Source of the DNA: Tulasnella sp. 424
Taxonomy: Eukaryota; Basidiomycota; Agaricomycetes; Cantharellales; Tulasnellaceae
Reading direction: 5' to 3'
NCBI GenBank assembly: GCA_019633425.1
Contig: WSUB01000044.1
Span: 62,001-126,000 of the forward strand
DNA length: 64,000 nucleotides
A program made the translations under genes and the position numbers. The notes under the pieces are model-generated. The model searched no databases and was not told the origin of the DNA. It was given only the letters and a program-made list of their open reading frames with translations. Numbering within the stretch: position 1 is the first letter of the stretch; each line of letters opens with the position of its first letter. Shown here in pieces: positions 54,918 through 63,461 of the stretch.

Positions 54918-55250
54918 CTACTTGGACTCGTTTGCTGGGCTGGCAGCGTTCAGGTTGCGGTAGAACTCTTCCCGGTGACGAACTGCAAATTAATAGTCGT
55001 GTTACTCAGTCAGTTTCATGGGCTAAGAAGAATTTCCCAGCGCAAGATTTATCAAGCAAATGTTACTTACTGGATGGGATCTTGTAGCCATACCTGGAGA
55101 GAGCCCAGTTTTAGCAATAAAATCTTGCCTAAACGGCGAACAGTCAACTCACCAGTAGGCGTATGCACCAGCAGTTCCCAAGCCCAAAGCCATTGAAATG
55201 TCAAGGATGAGGCGTTTCCTCAGCTTGCCAGTGATGGGAGCGATCGGCAT
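54918..55250 (-). CDS. COX9: Cytochrome c oxidase subunit VIIa (COX9)
   Basis: Three exons: 55250-55153, 55093-55071, 54982-54918; 61 residues. The protein starts MPIAPITGKLRKRLILDIS, then has one membrane span (MALGLGTAGAYAYWYGY) and a short matrix or intermembrane tail IRHREEFYRNLN. Length and the APITG / KREEFY-type pattern match yeast Cox9, a small nuclear-coded subunit of complex IV in the inner mitochondrial membrane. Exon 2 is just 23 nt, so the gene was too fragmented to show as one open frame. It is divergent from the F-box gene with 212 bp between the starts. Confidence 0.92.
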
Positions 55251-55462
55251 CTTTTATTGAATTAGTGTCGGGAGAGAGTTAGAGAGAAGGGAGACTGGGA
55301 GGAGAGAAATGGGTAGGGAAGGATTGGTCGACGTTGGAATCCCGAATTTACCCACTATCGCACCGTGCGAATTCGTAATGCTTACATACATTTCATTCGA
55401 TCTCGCACCCGCGATCACCGCTTCCCTCCTTCTTACCTTGACTCCCAACAGTAATAGTGCAA
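55251..55462. promoter_or_regulatory. Shared promoter COX9/F-box gene
   Basis: The 212-bp spacer between the divergent start codons must serve both genes. It contains pyrimidine-rich stretches close to each start. No factor site is assigned. Confidence 0.4.
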
Positions 55463-57302
55463 ATGAACCCATCGTCGTCTCAAGTCGATAACGAGGAGCT
55501 TGCAAGGTTCAGAGAAGAATGGAAAAATGAAGTACGGCAGAAGCTGCATCAAACGACGCCAGACGCTACCTCCACAGCTGCAACCTCCACCGCGACTGGT
55601 GCTGCAAAGGGGCAGACGCCAGAACCAGAGACAACAAGGCACAAAGCAAAACGACCCTCAACTGATTTATCCAAAACTTTAGGACGGTTACACCAGCGTG
55701 TCGACGCAGTGGGGCCCGTTCCTTCTGAAGCAGATGGGCGACGAGTCCCTCCTCGAAACGTCGCAGAGATTTCTCTGACCCGCAAGCAAACCGAGGCATT
55801 AGGCGAGTTTACAATCATTCAGAATCTTACCTTGTGTAATAACTTTGTGTATTGGGGCAGCTAGCTCTTTACCAGGAGGCCATTGTGGCCGAGCAAAAGG
55901 GCGACTCTGAAGTGGCCTTGCACCTGTATCAACGCAGCTTCCGCATGGATTCACACGTGGATCGACTCTATGGTCGATCTGTTATGATGGAAGAAGCCAA
56001 AGCCCAAGTTGGTCCTGCCTCTGTGCCGAAAGTGGAGAGGTCTCCCAACCAGCGCCGTCCCAGCGTCATCGCACCTGCTGCGACGGCAATGGTTGCATTG
56101 GTTCCCGATACTCTCGGAGAACTTCTGGTGTCATTCAGCTCTCAGCCACTTCATTTTATGCCGGAAGATGAACGACAAGACGTTCCACTGGATAAACTGC
56201 CTGACGAGTTGGTGGTGGCAATCTTGGTCGAATTGGCCAATAAACGGGATGTGCTTAGCATTGAGCGGTTCGGCTCGGTATGTCGCAAATCCCGACTAGT
56301 ATCACTAGATCCTGTCATTTGGCGGTAAGAGTTGTTCGTATACTGGCTGGGGGACCCGTTGGCTGATACGACCTACCCAGTCTAGTGGTCGAAGGGACCT
56401 ACGTACCTCCACAGGTAGACGACTTGGCCATGATGCGGGACATTGCAACCTCTTATGATGATGATTGGAGACATATGTATATCAATCACCCCAGAGTACG
56501 GCTGGATGGCGTGTATATCGCCGTGTGTCATTGTACGTCCCCAACATAATGCTTCTGCTTCTCCATACTAACCCAATTTTTCTTATCTAGACATGTGAGT
56601 ACATGTTTCGTAACTAATGTGAGACGCCTGCTCATTGTTGTACCTAGACGGCGAGGCCATAATGAAAACCCTTGGGTCACGGTCAGTTCACCGCAAATTC
56701 GAGAACGCTACATACTCACACTTGGTCTTGATAGGTCTCTCATCTTATCACTTACCACCGTTACTTGTATGTGAGCCTACTATCTCGTGATGGCCCGATA
56801 CTTATATCGCATACCGTAGACGATTTATGCCGGATGGAACTGTGTTGTCGCTTCTCGCCAACAATGAAATACCGCCATCTCAGGTGGTCCATACCCTCAA
56901 GCCGTCATTGAAGACCAAGGTATGCATTCTCAGTACTTCGAAATAGCTTAAATCACTAAGATAATTTATCAAGGGCTTTTATATCGGAACCTGGCGACTG
57001 GAGGACTCTACAGTAATAGTAGAAGATCTCCTCGATTCCGAAGGGCTCTTCACGCGTTATGGATTTGAAATGACACTTGATTTGAAGTCAAAGCCACACG
57101 GAAGGTTTGTTGCACACTTGACTCCTCAAACGTTTTCAAGTGGGTTTACCGAGTTCGACGGTTGATTAGGTGGAACAAATTGACCTTCACCACGTACAAC
57201 TCGGTGCAACTAGAAACAGGGGAAAGGGAGCTTCTTGCTCTAAAGCACGAACGACCCTTCTGGTTCTCTAAAGTCAAGAGCTTCAAGAGCTACATGCCAT
57301 AA
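55463..57302 (+). CDS. F-box protein, FBXO9/Pof7/Hrt3 type
   Basis: Nine exons: 55463-55802, 55865-56324, 56381-56532, 56591-56594, 56648-56681, 56735-56766, 56820-56919, 56974-57104, 57170-57302; 461 residues. A disordered start precedes a TPR/MIT-like helical hairpin (ALYQEAIVAEQKGDSEVALHLYQRSF written as two halves in the gene), then the F-box (about 235-275): LDKLPDELVVAILVEL and CRKSRLVSLDPVIWR. The C-terminal FBXO9 region reads LVVEGTYVPPQ, HPRVRLDGVYIAVCHYI, PWVTVSHLITYHRYLRF, GTWRL and FWFSKVKSFKSY. Such proteins are SCF ubiquitin-ligase adaptors. Exon 4 is a 4-nt micro-exon needed for frame. Intron 1 (62 nt) starts AG/GCGAGT, a GC-AG intron. Confidence 0.87.
56591..56594 (+). other. 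4-nt micro-exon of the F-box gene
   Basis: The four bases ACAT are flanked by TATCTAG upstream and GTGAGT downstream. The upstream intron (56533-56590) has a perfect TACTAAC branch motif, and the downstream one (56595-56647) an ACTAAT motif and CCTAG end. With the micro-exon the frame reads VCHYIRRGHNENPWVT, which fits the FBXO9 family; without it the frame shifts. Confidence 0.75.
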
Positions 57303-57706
57303 GTCTATGCATCGCAAGATGCTATTCGTTTCCATCAGGGCGGGTCGTTTAGAACGCCTTCGTTTGTTACTATAGTCGAAGCCGTACACATTTATTTCAT
57401 GTTACCTTATAGTAATAGATCCTCCTCTGGTGATATGACCACTGCTCTCACCTCCTTCATACCTGAATGTCCAGCTTAACCAAGTGAGCCTGGAGTCGAA
57501 TCTGGGCAAGCTGGATGAAAGATATTGCCCACGTGATAATTTAAAAGAGACCAACGTGACCGTAATTATACCTAACACATATATACCTTCAGTTAGGAGG
57601 CGAACTACAATATGGAAGCTAAGTATAGCCGTGACGCAGCCAGCGTCGGTAGTTTACCCGCGCAGGGAGAAGGCCAACTTGATCCTCCTTTCCTGCGATA
57701 TATTTT
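57303..57706. other. Convergent 3' region F-box gene/chimera
   Basis: This 404-bp interval lies between two convergent stops. It is AT-rich around 57400-57460 and 57530-57620. No exon is recognised; an open frame at 57484-57876 on the plus strand is antisense to the chimera's last exon. Confidence 0.35.
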
Positions 57707-58664
57707 CTACCGGCTTTGCTCCACTGCGGTTCTATATCGGCCTTGCAGTTGACGAAGTTCTTGCAAACCTCGTGTTATTATTTCTCGCACAGAAGGTAAA
57801 AATGGTTCCAGATATTCCGGAGATGGCTGTTCGGCCAGAGCACTCTCGAGAACAGGTCTCAATCCTGTGGTCATAGCACCTAATTTACTGTTGCGCGATT
57901 TCCGATCAGACATACTCTTCGGGTCGCACCCCGACTTGAGGTGACGAGAACAGCGGAGGACTTGCCTTGCATTGATCCCGTGCTTACTGAACTCTACAAT
58001 GCATGCATTGATATTGTCTCCCAGTTGGACATAGACGTCGCTAACAGCTTGTTCTGTGATGTTCCCTTGACTCCAGCTAGTCAATGAACTAAGTAACTGC
58101 TTGAGGTTGACGAGCACCTTCGTCACGATGCTTTCGACTTGATGTGTGTTTGCGTTGCTTAGCGAAGACGATCGAAGTGACTTAGCGTCCTGCTGTGACG
58201 ATGCTTGTGACTGATCGCTTGTAGGAGAGAGTGGAGGGGGAGCCGCCGCCGGTGTCGGTATGTAGGTTGGTTCCCTAGGGAGACGGAAAAGGTGAGAACC
58301 CCGTAGAATGCTGGGATGTCCGTGCGCATCGACGGAAACGAGCTCACACAGAAGCAGGATATTTGACCAGTAAAGCCTTTCGCAATAACTTCCAACTACT
58401 CTGCACATCGTCATCCAAACTCTCGAACCATCTCAACGCCATTGCCGTGAAACAGGTGGACGCAAAATGAGCTATCCATTCGTCGTCTTCTTGTGGGTTT
58501 TTGCCGGCAGCAAAAGCCGCTTTCCTGACTGCTGCAATGAAACCCTCGGCTTCAGAACCGTCTTGGCCTCGGAACAGGATCTCCTCTGTTGCAGCTGGAA
58601 CGGATTGATCGCCATGAGTGGCTACCGCTGGGCGCTAGGAATTTGGCTCACATTGATCGGTCAT
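57707..58664 (-). pseudogene. Chimeric gene: retrotransposon gag-like domain fused to BUD6 N-terminal block
   Basis: Three exons join in phase: 58664-58348, 58274-57966, 57887-57707 (introns 73 and 78 nt). Exon 1 encodes a gag-like domain (EEILFRGQDGSEAEGFI, KAAFAAGKNPQEDDEWIAHF, LRWFESLDDDVQSSWKLL), the capsid-type region found in many agaricomycete gag-like proteins. Exon 2 begins with a Pro/Ala linker (IPTPAAAPPPLSP) and then a copy of the BUD6 N-terminal block (VTKVLVNLKQLLSSLTSW, ITEQAVSDVYVQLGDN). Exon 3 continues it (GLRPVLESALAEQ, VREIITRGLQELRQ) and stops where BUD6 goes on. The second intron starts AG/GCAAGT, the same GC-AG donor at the same codon as BUD6 intron 1. The frame is open except for TAG at codon 10 (58637-58635); this either disables the gene or is really a 3' splice site (ATTCCTAG) of an unseen upstream exon. 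Function unknown. Confidence 0.7.
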
Positions 58665-58804
58665 TTCACTCGATTAGCTGCCTCAGTCAGATGCCTGCCA
58701 ACACCTGCTGCTGTATAACAGGAGTTACGAGTATTAATGGTAGTGTGCGGTGGAACGGGGGGTGGATAGTCCCACGGTTGTACTACATCCTTCCCTCTCC
58801 TCGC

Positions 58805-59108
58805 TTCTTTCAGATCCGACGAATGCAAAACCCGACGAGTTGGGGCAGAACTGCGGGTTCCATCGTACTGGGAGACTGGAGATGGGGAGGGGTGTTGTGA
58901 TTTTGTACGTTGTGGCCGGGCACGGGACCTCAACACAGCGGTGCCTGTGGGTACGGAAACCAGACGGCTGGAATGAAAGCAATGGAGGCAACACATCGAT
59001 CCATAGACTGGTACCACGCATAGCTATCCGGTCTTGTTGTGTTCTCAACATCACGTGGCCGGTGTACTACCTGACGTCATCGATTTATCGCCCCGAAGTT
59101 GGGAACGC
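58805..59108 (+). repeat. BTB-flank repeat R1, copy 1
   Basis: Diverged direct repeat of about 300 bp, recurring at 61134-61464. Shared blocks include CAGATCNGACGAAT, GGGGAGGGGTGTTGTGATTT, GTACGGAAACCAG, CGGCT-AATGAAAGCA-TGGAG-CAACACA and CCTGAAGTTGGAT-like ends. The copies lie about 1-0.8 kb before BTB genes B and C, consistent with a duplicated gene-plus-flank unit. Confidence 0.7.
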
Positions 59109-59280
59109 TTTGTCTGGTCCAGCCTGCTACGTAGTGCACGAGATAGCTGGCTTGGGTGAGTACATGGTTGAGCTCGAACTATATATACGTGCTCTCCTTC
59201 TGTAAAGAAGGCTAGCAAATCTCAAACCGACGAAATCCCGACCATCGTGTCCCTTAGGCTCTCAAAGAGTAGTCCTCTTC

Positions 59281-59481
59281 TCTGTATTGGCATGGCGAGG
59301 ACCTGAGATCAGGCTGGAGGGGTCCTTAATATGCCTCAGTTAGGGACACATCTTCTTTCTGTAACCGCTGTCTAGCCGGGCTCAAGTCCGCCTGAGAGGG
59401 TCAATTTGGGGCCATGAAATTAATCACGCTGACAGGACGTAGTTACAGAAGTGAGCTTGTTTGTCGGAGTCGCGGGATCCA
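59281..59481 (+). repeat. BTB-flank repeat R2, copy 1
   Basis: Diverged direct repeat of about 200 bp recurring at 61715-61923. Both copies contain GGACCTGAGA, a CTATCTAGCC/CTGTCTAGCC block, a GTGAGCTTGTTTGTC/GTGAGTTTGTCTGTC block and end in GGGATCCAT. It lies immediately upstream of BTB paralogs B and C and is probably part of their promoters. Confidence 0.65.
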
Positions 59482-59758
59482 TGTTCCGTGGTGGGAGGTT
59501 CTGCATTCGCCTTATGACGTCTGGTTCCCACTTCAAGTTAACCCCAGTCCACCTCTAAACGCCCAACACACAGCCCATCTCGACTCTACGGTATTAATAC
59601 TCCTTCCACTGACTGCTTCGGGACTTCCACTGGCTAAAAGCTAAGATCCACCTTGGATTTCGGTGAGTTCGTGTACGGGGGACATTTTGCGTTGGTACCT
59701 GAACCAGACTCTCCTTTTGTGTCAGCCGCCGCAACCTCACAACAAGCTCACAGTCACA

Positions 59759-60667
59759 ATGAGCGAGCAGAACGACACTCAGAACACGTCCAACTCCACC
59801 TCATTTGTCGTTAAACCTCCTTTTCACAGTGATTCCCCAGGCGATTGCATCATCCAGACTGCAGACGGAACACAATTTGTGGTCTATCGTGTCATCCTCT
59901 CCCTTGCTTCCTCGGTTTGGAACGACATGTTCTCTCTCCCCCAATCATCGGAAGGGCTCTCAGGTGAACATCCCGTCATTCCCGTCGACGAGGATCCGGA
60001 GACGATGGAGACCCTCCTCACAATGCTGTATCCTATGCAACCACCACGCATCGAATCCTACGACCTAGCTATCAAACTTGTTCAAGCTTGCGACAAGTAC
60101 TTCATCAACCCTTCAAGGTTGTCAGCCTTTCTGCATAGTATTCTCCGCACCACCGACGCATTGGAGAAAAACCCGCTCGGGGTTTACGCGCTAGCTTGGA
60201 GACTGCAGATGGAGGAAGAGCTAAAGATCGCTTCACGATACACGCACTGCCTTGACTTGTACGATCAAGGTGTGGTGACGGAGCTGATGAGGCGCGCGGG
60301 AAGTCTTAACGCTGTGATGGCTTTATGGGACCTGCGTCGTCGTCGGGAGACGGCGTTGGATGGTATGGCCAAACTGATGGAGCTAAGCGACGCTCCGTTC
60401 TGGTGCGCCAGTCACAAAAACAACTACCGGAATCCACCTCCATCCGATGTTGTTATTAAGTACCTGGGCATAAGGTCGGCTGTGAAGGCTACTCTGGATG
60501 AGCCGTATCCGACTTGCAAGTCGCTGCAACAATTTTTTGGTTACTCGGTAAATTACAAATCGTTCAGCTGCGAGAACTGCAGGCAGGCAGCAGAGAGGAA
60601 AGAAAGAGAGGTTATAGCTTCCGTTACCGAAGCTATCGAGAAGTTCCCTCAAACTATCGACGGGTGA
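59759..60667 (+). CDS. BTB/POZ domain protein, paralog B
   Basis: Predicted 302 residues from MSEQNDTQN. The BTB domain covers about 20-120: GDCIIQTADGTQFVVYRVIL, SVWNDMFSLPQ, ETMETLLTMLYP. A helical region with ACDKYF, PLGVYALAWRLQ and ASRYTH is shared by all four copies. C-terminal CASH and CENC pairs form a possible zinc site; the frame ends PQTIDG at a TGA that overlaps the donor GTGAGC. Splicing 60664-60722 would instead end the protein GHVLD with TAG at 60738; paralog C has RHV at the matching place without an intron, which favours that model. An upstream in-frame start at 59663 is not conserved. Closest relative is paralog D. Confidence 0.85.
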   Translation: MSEQNDTQNTSNSTSFVVKPPFHSDSPGDCIIQTADGTQFVVYRVILSLASSVWNDMFSLPQSSEGLSGEHPVIPVDEDPETMETLLTMLYPMQPPRIESYDLAIKLVQACDKYFINPSRLSAFLHSILRTTDALEKNPLGVYALAWRLQMEEELKIASRYTHCLDLYDQGVVTELMRRAGSLNAVMALWDLRRRRETALDGMAKLMELSDAPFWCASHKNNYRNPPPSDVVIKYLGIRSAVKATLDEPYPTCKSLQQFFGYSVNYKSFSCENCRQAAERKEREVIASVTEAIEKFPQTIDG

Positions 60668-61133
60668 GCATTAGGTGGCAACTATTACAGGGATGCGAGC
60701 TAAATATCTGTGAAGGATTCAGCCACGTGCTTGATTAGGAGGCAACGATTCGAGGGCGGTGGATATATATCAACGGAGCCACCTCCTATAATGTAACGCC
60801 ATTTGCCTACGACAAATGTAATCACTCCAGAAAGCGCCGCATATTTTCAATTGTGCATATATGTTACTATCATATTTTCCGAATGCTTGTCATCGCTATC
60901 CGCTGAAGGCAAACGAGTGCTAATAACACGATAAAGACATCATGACTTTACATCAACGAAATACTTTTCAACGACGCAGGCCCTCACTTACTCTTCATCA
61001 ATACGACCGTCTCGGAGGCAGTCAACTCACGTATGAATAATCTCATCGAGGAGAAGCCAGTTCTGTTCGAACTCTTCCGCAGTTGCTCTCCCGACGCTTC
61101 AGGTTTGCCGCTGACCGCCACAGATTCATCCGG

Positions 61134-61464
61134 CTTTCAGATCAGACGAATAAAAAGCCAGCGAGTCTATCTAGACGATTAGGTGCGTCTTAGCTGGAGG
61201 CTAATTATGGGGAGGGGTGTTGTGATTTGTGTATTGTGGGTGGGCACGGAAGCTTAACACAGTGGTGGCTGTGGGGTACGGAAACCAGGCGGCTACGATG
61301 AAAGCAGTGGAGACAACACACTGGTCCAAAATTTCAGCTTACGAGAATATTTATCATATGAAACGCATGTATAGCTATGCAACCTTGCGTGATCTCGAGT
61401 TCCTCATCACGTGACTCGTAAATTATCTGACGTCGTCGATTCGTGGTCCTGAAGTTGGATGCAT
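61134..61464 (+). repeat. BTB-flank repeat R1, copy 2
   Basis: Second copy of the segment at 58805-59108, with small insertions and many substitutions. It starts CTTTCAGATCAGACGAAT and includes GGGGAGGGGTGTTGTGATTT at about 61210. Confidence 0.7.
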
Positions 61465-61714
61465 ACGGAAATTAGCTGAAACTTTACCGTCTGGCTTATA
61501 AATGAATCCTGACTATACGTCAAAGTGATATTTTAATGGGGGTTCTCCACGTCGGATGTAGCCTTCGTCTAGCGCACGAGACTGACACAGGGGAATCCCT
61601 GGTTGAACTCTCGCGTGCTCTGCAAGTCCTCTAGAAAGGAAGGGCTAATAGGACTCGATACGACGTATTCCAGATCATCACATTCACTCAGGCTTTCTAA
61701 GGGTGGTGTTATTT

Positions 61715-61923
61715 TCTGTTTGGCTATTTGGCGGGGACCTGAGAGGTCCATAAGTTGCCTAATTAACAACAGGCGATTATCTCTCAGGTATATATTGTTC
61801 TTTGATCGCTATCTAGCCAGCCCCATCCCCAGGCTCAAACCTCAAGTTCAGCCGAGGTAGACAGGTTTAAGATCGCGAATAACTCTTACATACGTGAGTT
61901 TGTCTGTCATGGTAGGGATCCAT
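61715..61923 (+). repeat. BTB-flank repeat R2, copy 2
   Basis: Second copy of the segment at 59281-59481, ending GGGATCCAT close to the start of BTB paralog C. Confidence 0.65.
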
Positions 61924-61977
61924 CTTGGGCTAAACACCGGCACCGGACTTGCCTCACCTCTGACAGCCGCGAAAGCA

Positions 61978-62922
61978 ATGAGCGAACCATCGCAGACAGT
62001 CACGGGGCCGTTTATCGTCCGAGCACCTTTCTACGACACATCCGGAGGAGACTGCATTCTCCAAACTCCAGACGGGGCACGGTTCGTCGTTCACCGTGTC
62101 ATTCTCTCCCTCGCCTCTCCAATCTGGAACGACATGTTTTCGCTTCCGCAAGCTTCTGAAAGCCCCTCCATTACACGTCCTGTCATTCCTGTGGAAGAGG
62201 ATCCGGCAACGATGGAGGCGCTCCTCACCATGTTATATCCTCTCCCCTCTCCCCGAATCAGCTCCTACGACCAGGCAGCAAAACTCGTCCAGGCGTGCGA
62301 TAAGTACTTTATCGACGTGTCTCGGCTAGACACCGTTCTTCATAAAGTCCTTCGCACAACTGCCGCCTTGGAAGCCGACCCCCTGGGTGTTTACGCTCTT
62401 GCTTGGAGGTTGGGGATGGACGATGAGGCAAGAACCGCATCAAGATACACCCACCGCCTTGACTTAAATGATCCTAAAGTCAAGTCAGACCTCATACGAA
62501 GATCGGGAAGTGTCAACGCACTCCTGGCCCTTTGGGACTTGCGTCTCCGACGCGAAAATGCCTTGGATGACCTAGCAAAATCAGGATTAATCAATTCCGA
62601 CGCAGGCCCAAGTTGCATTTCTCACCGATCTTATCAAAGTCACAGTTGTTGGGATATCAACGGTTTCCTCAGCTTCAAGTCGTCCGCAAGACTAGCTTTG
62701 CAGCAACCGTATCCTGTATGCCACGACCTGAAGCAATTCTTCGGAGTTAACGTTCTACTTCCTTCCAATTCATGTGGGGGGTGCCAACAAGCGGCAGAAG
62801 GGAAACACAATACAGCAGTGAGATCTGTGACATCAGCTCTAGACAATTATCCCCAAACCATCACGAGGCACGTGCGATGGCCCGGGTTTCCTTTTGCTCC
62901 TAAACACGCTTCGCTTACCTAA
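61978..62922 (+). CDS. BTB/POZ domain protein, paralog C
   Basis: Predicted 314 residues from MSEPSQTVTG. BTB domain: GDCILQTPDGARFVVHRVIL, PIWNDMFSLPQ, ATMEALLTMLYP. The shared helical region has ACDKYF, DPLGVYALAWRL and ASRYTH. The CISH and CGGC pairs are conserved. The protein runs about 17 residues past the conserved PQTI end (RHVRW then Pro-rich), probably because the intron or stop used by the other copies is absent. An in-frame ATG at 61894 would add 28 residues that lie in flank repeat R2, so 61978 is chosen. Function unknown. Confidence 0.84.
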   Translation: MSEPSQTVTGPFIVRAPFYDTSGGDCILQTPDGARFVVHRVILSLASPIWNDMFSLPQASESPSITRPVIPVEEDPATMEALLTMLYPLPSPRISSYDQAAKLVQACDKYFIDVSRLDTVLHKVLRTTAALEADPLGVYALAWRLGMDDEARTASRYTHRLDLNDPKVKSDLIRRSGSVNALLALWDLRLRRENALDDLAKSGLINSDAGPSCISHRSYQSHSCWDINGFLSFKSSARLALQQPYPVCHDLKQFFGVNVLLPSNSCGGCQQAAEGKHNTAVRSVTSALDNYPQTITRHVRWPGFPFAPKHASLT

Positions 62923-63461
62923 TCGTTCTGAAGGATTCTACCCGATGCCTGAAAGGAGGTCTGTGCTATATCTGGGCTACATTCGGGTCACTGGCGCGGC
63001 TCGACCGACTGTGGCTGGGAAGCCCGGACCCTTTGACCCTTAGCATCCGGCCTTCACCTACGGGACCTCATTTGCAGAGACATGTAATTTGAGTGGATTA
63101 AATCAGATGATTGGTTTTCAGGGCTTATTTCTGTTCCGGTGAATCAATCTCCTAAATGCCTCAAGCCGGTTATCAGATAGAAAGGACCCAAAATTGCCTT
63201 CTATGGCTCGACCCCCGGTTCGCCTCTAAACTGACTACACTTCAGCTTTACGCTCTCAACCCACACCAACCATCTTGCCTTTACGATTTAAAGGCTCCTG
63301 GAAGTTATTGCTGTGAGTATCCTATCGACTAAAAGCTAAGGGGCACATTGCATCTGGGTGAGTTCGCGTGAGCCTCAGCGGCGTCAAGCATACATGTTGT
63401 GCTGCTGTCTGACGCCCCTCTTATATCTGCCGCTGGGTAATCCTTCGAGCTCGTAGTCAGA
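62923..63461. other. Intergenic region before BTB paralog D
   Basis: A 539-bp gap. The stretch 63325-63370 (ACTAAAAGCTAAGG, then GGGTGAGTTCGCGTG) resembles 59632-59677 before paralog B, so the promoter was duplicated with the gene. No other exon is recognised. Confidence 0.45.

Larger units (their letters stand above)
58665..59758. other. Repeat-bearing 5' region of BTB paralog B
   Basis: No gene is supported in this 1.1 kb. It contains two segments (58805-59108 and 59281-59481) that recur in the same order before the next BTB gene, described separately. Short open frames here are incidental. Confidence 0.45.
60668..61977. other. Intergenic region between BTB paralogs B and C
   Basis: This 1.3-kb gap holds the second copies of flank repeats R1 (61134-61464) and R2 (61715-61923). 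The part 60740-61030 is AT-rich with no coding signal. No complete gene is seen. Confidence 0.45.

Noticed and set aside
58637..58664. 17-nt GTGAGC...CTAG segment as an intron removing the TAG of the chimera
   Set aside because: Far too short to be spliced as an intron.
60664..60690. 27-nt intron at the end of BTB paralog B (acceptor TTACAG)
   Set aside because: Too short; the acceptor at 60722 giving 59 nt is more plausible.
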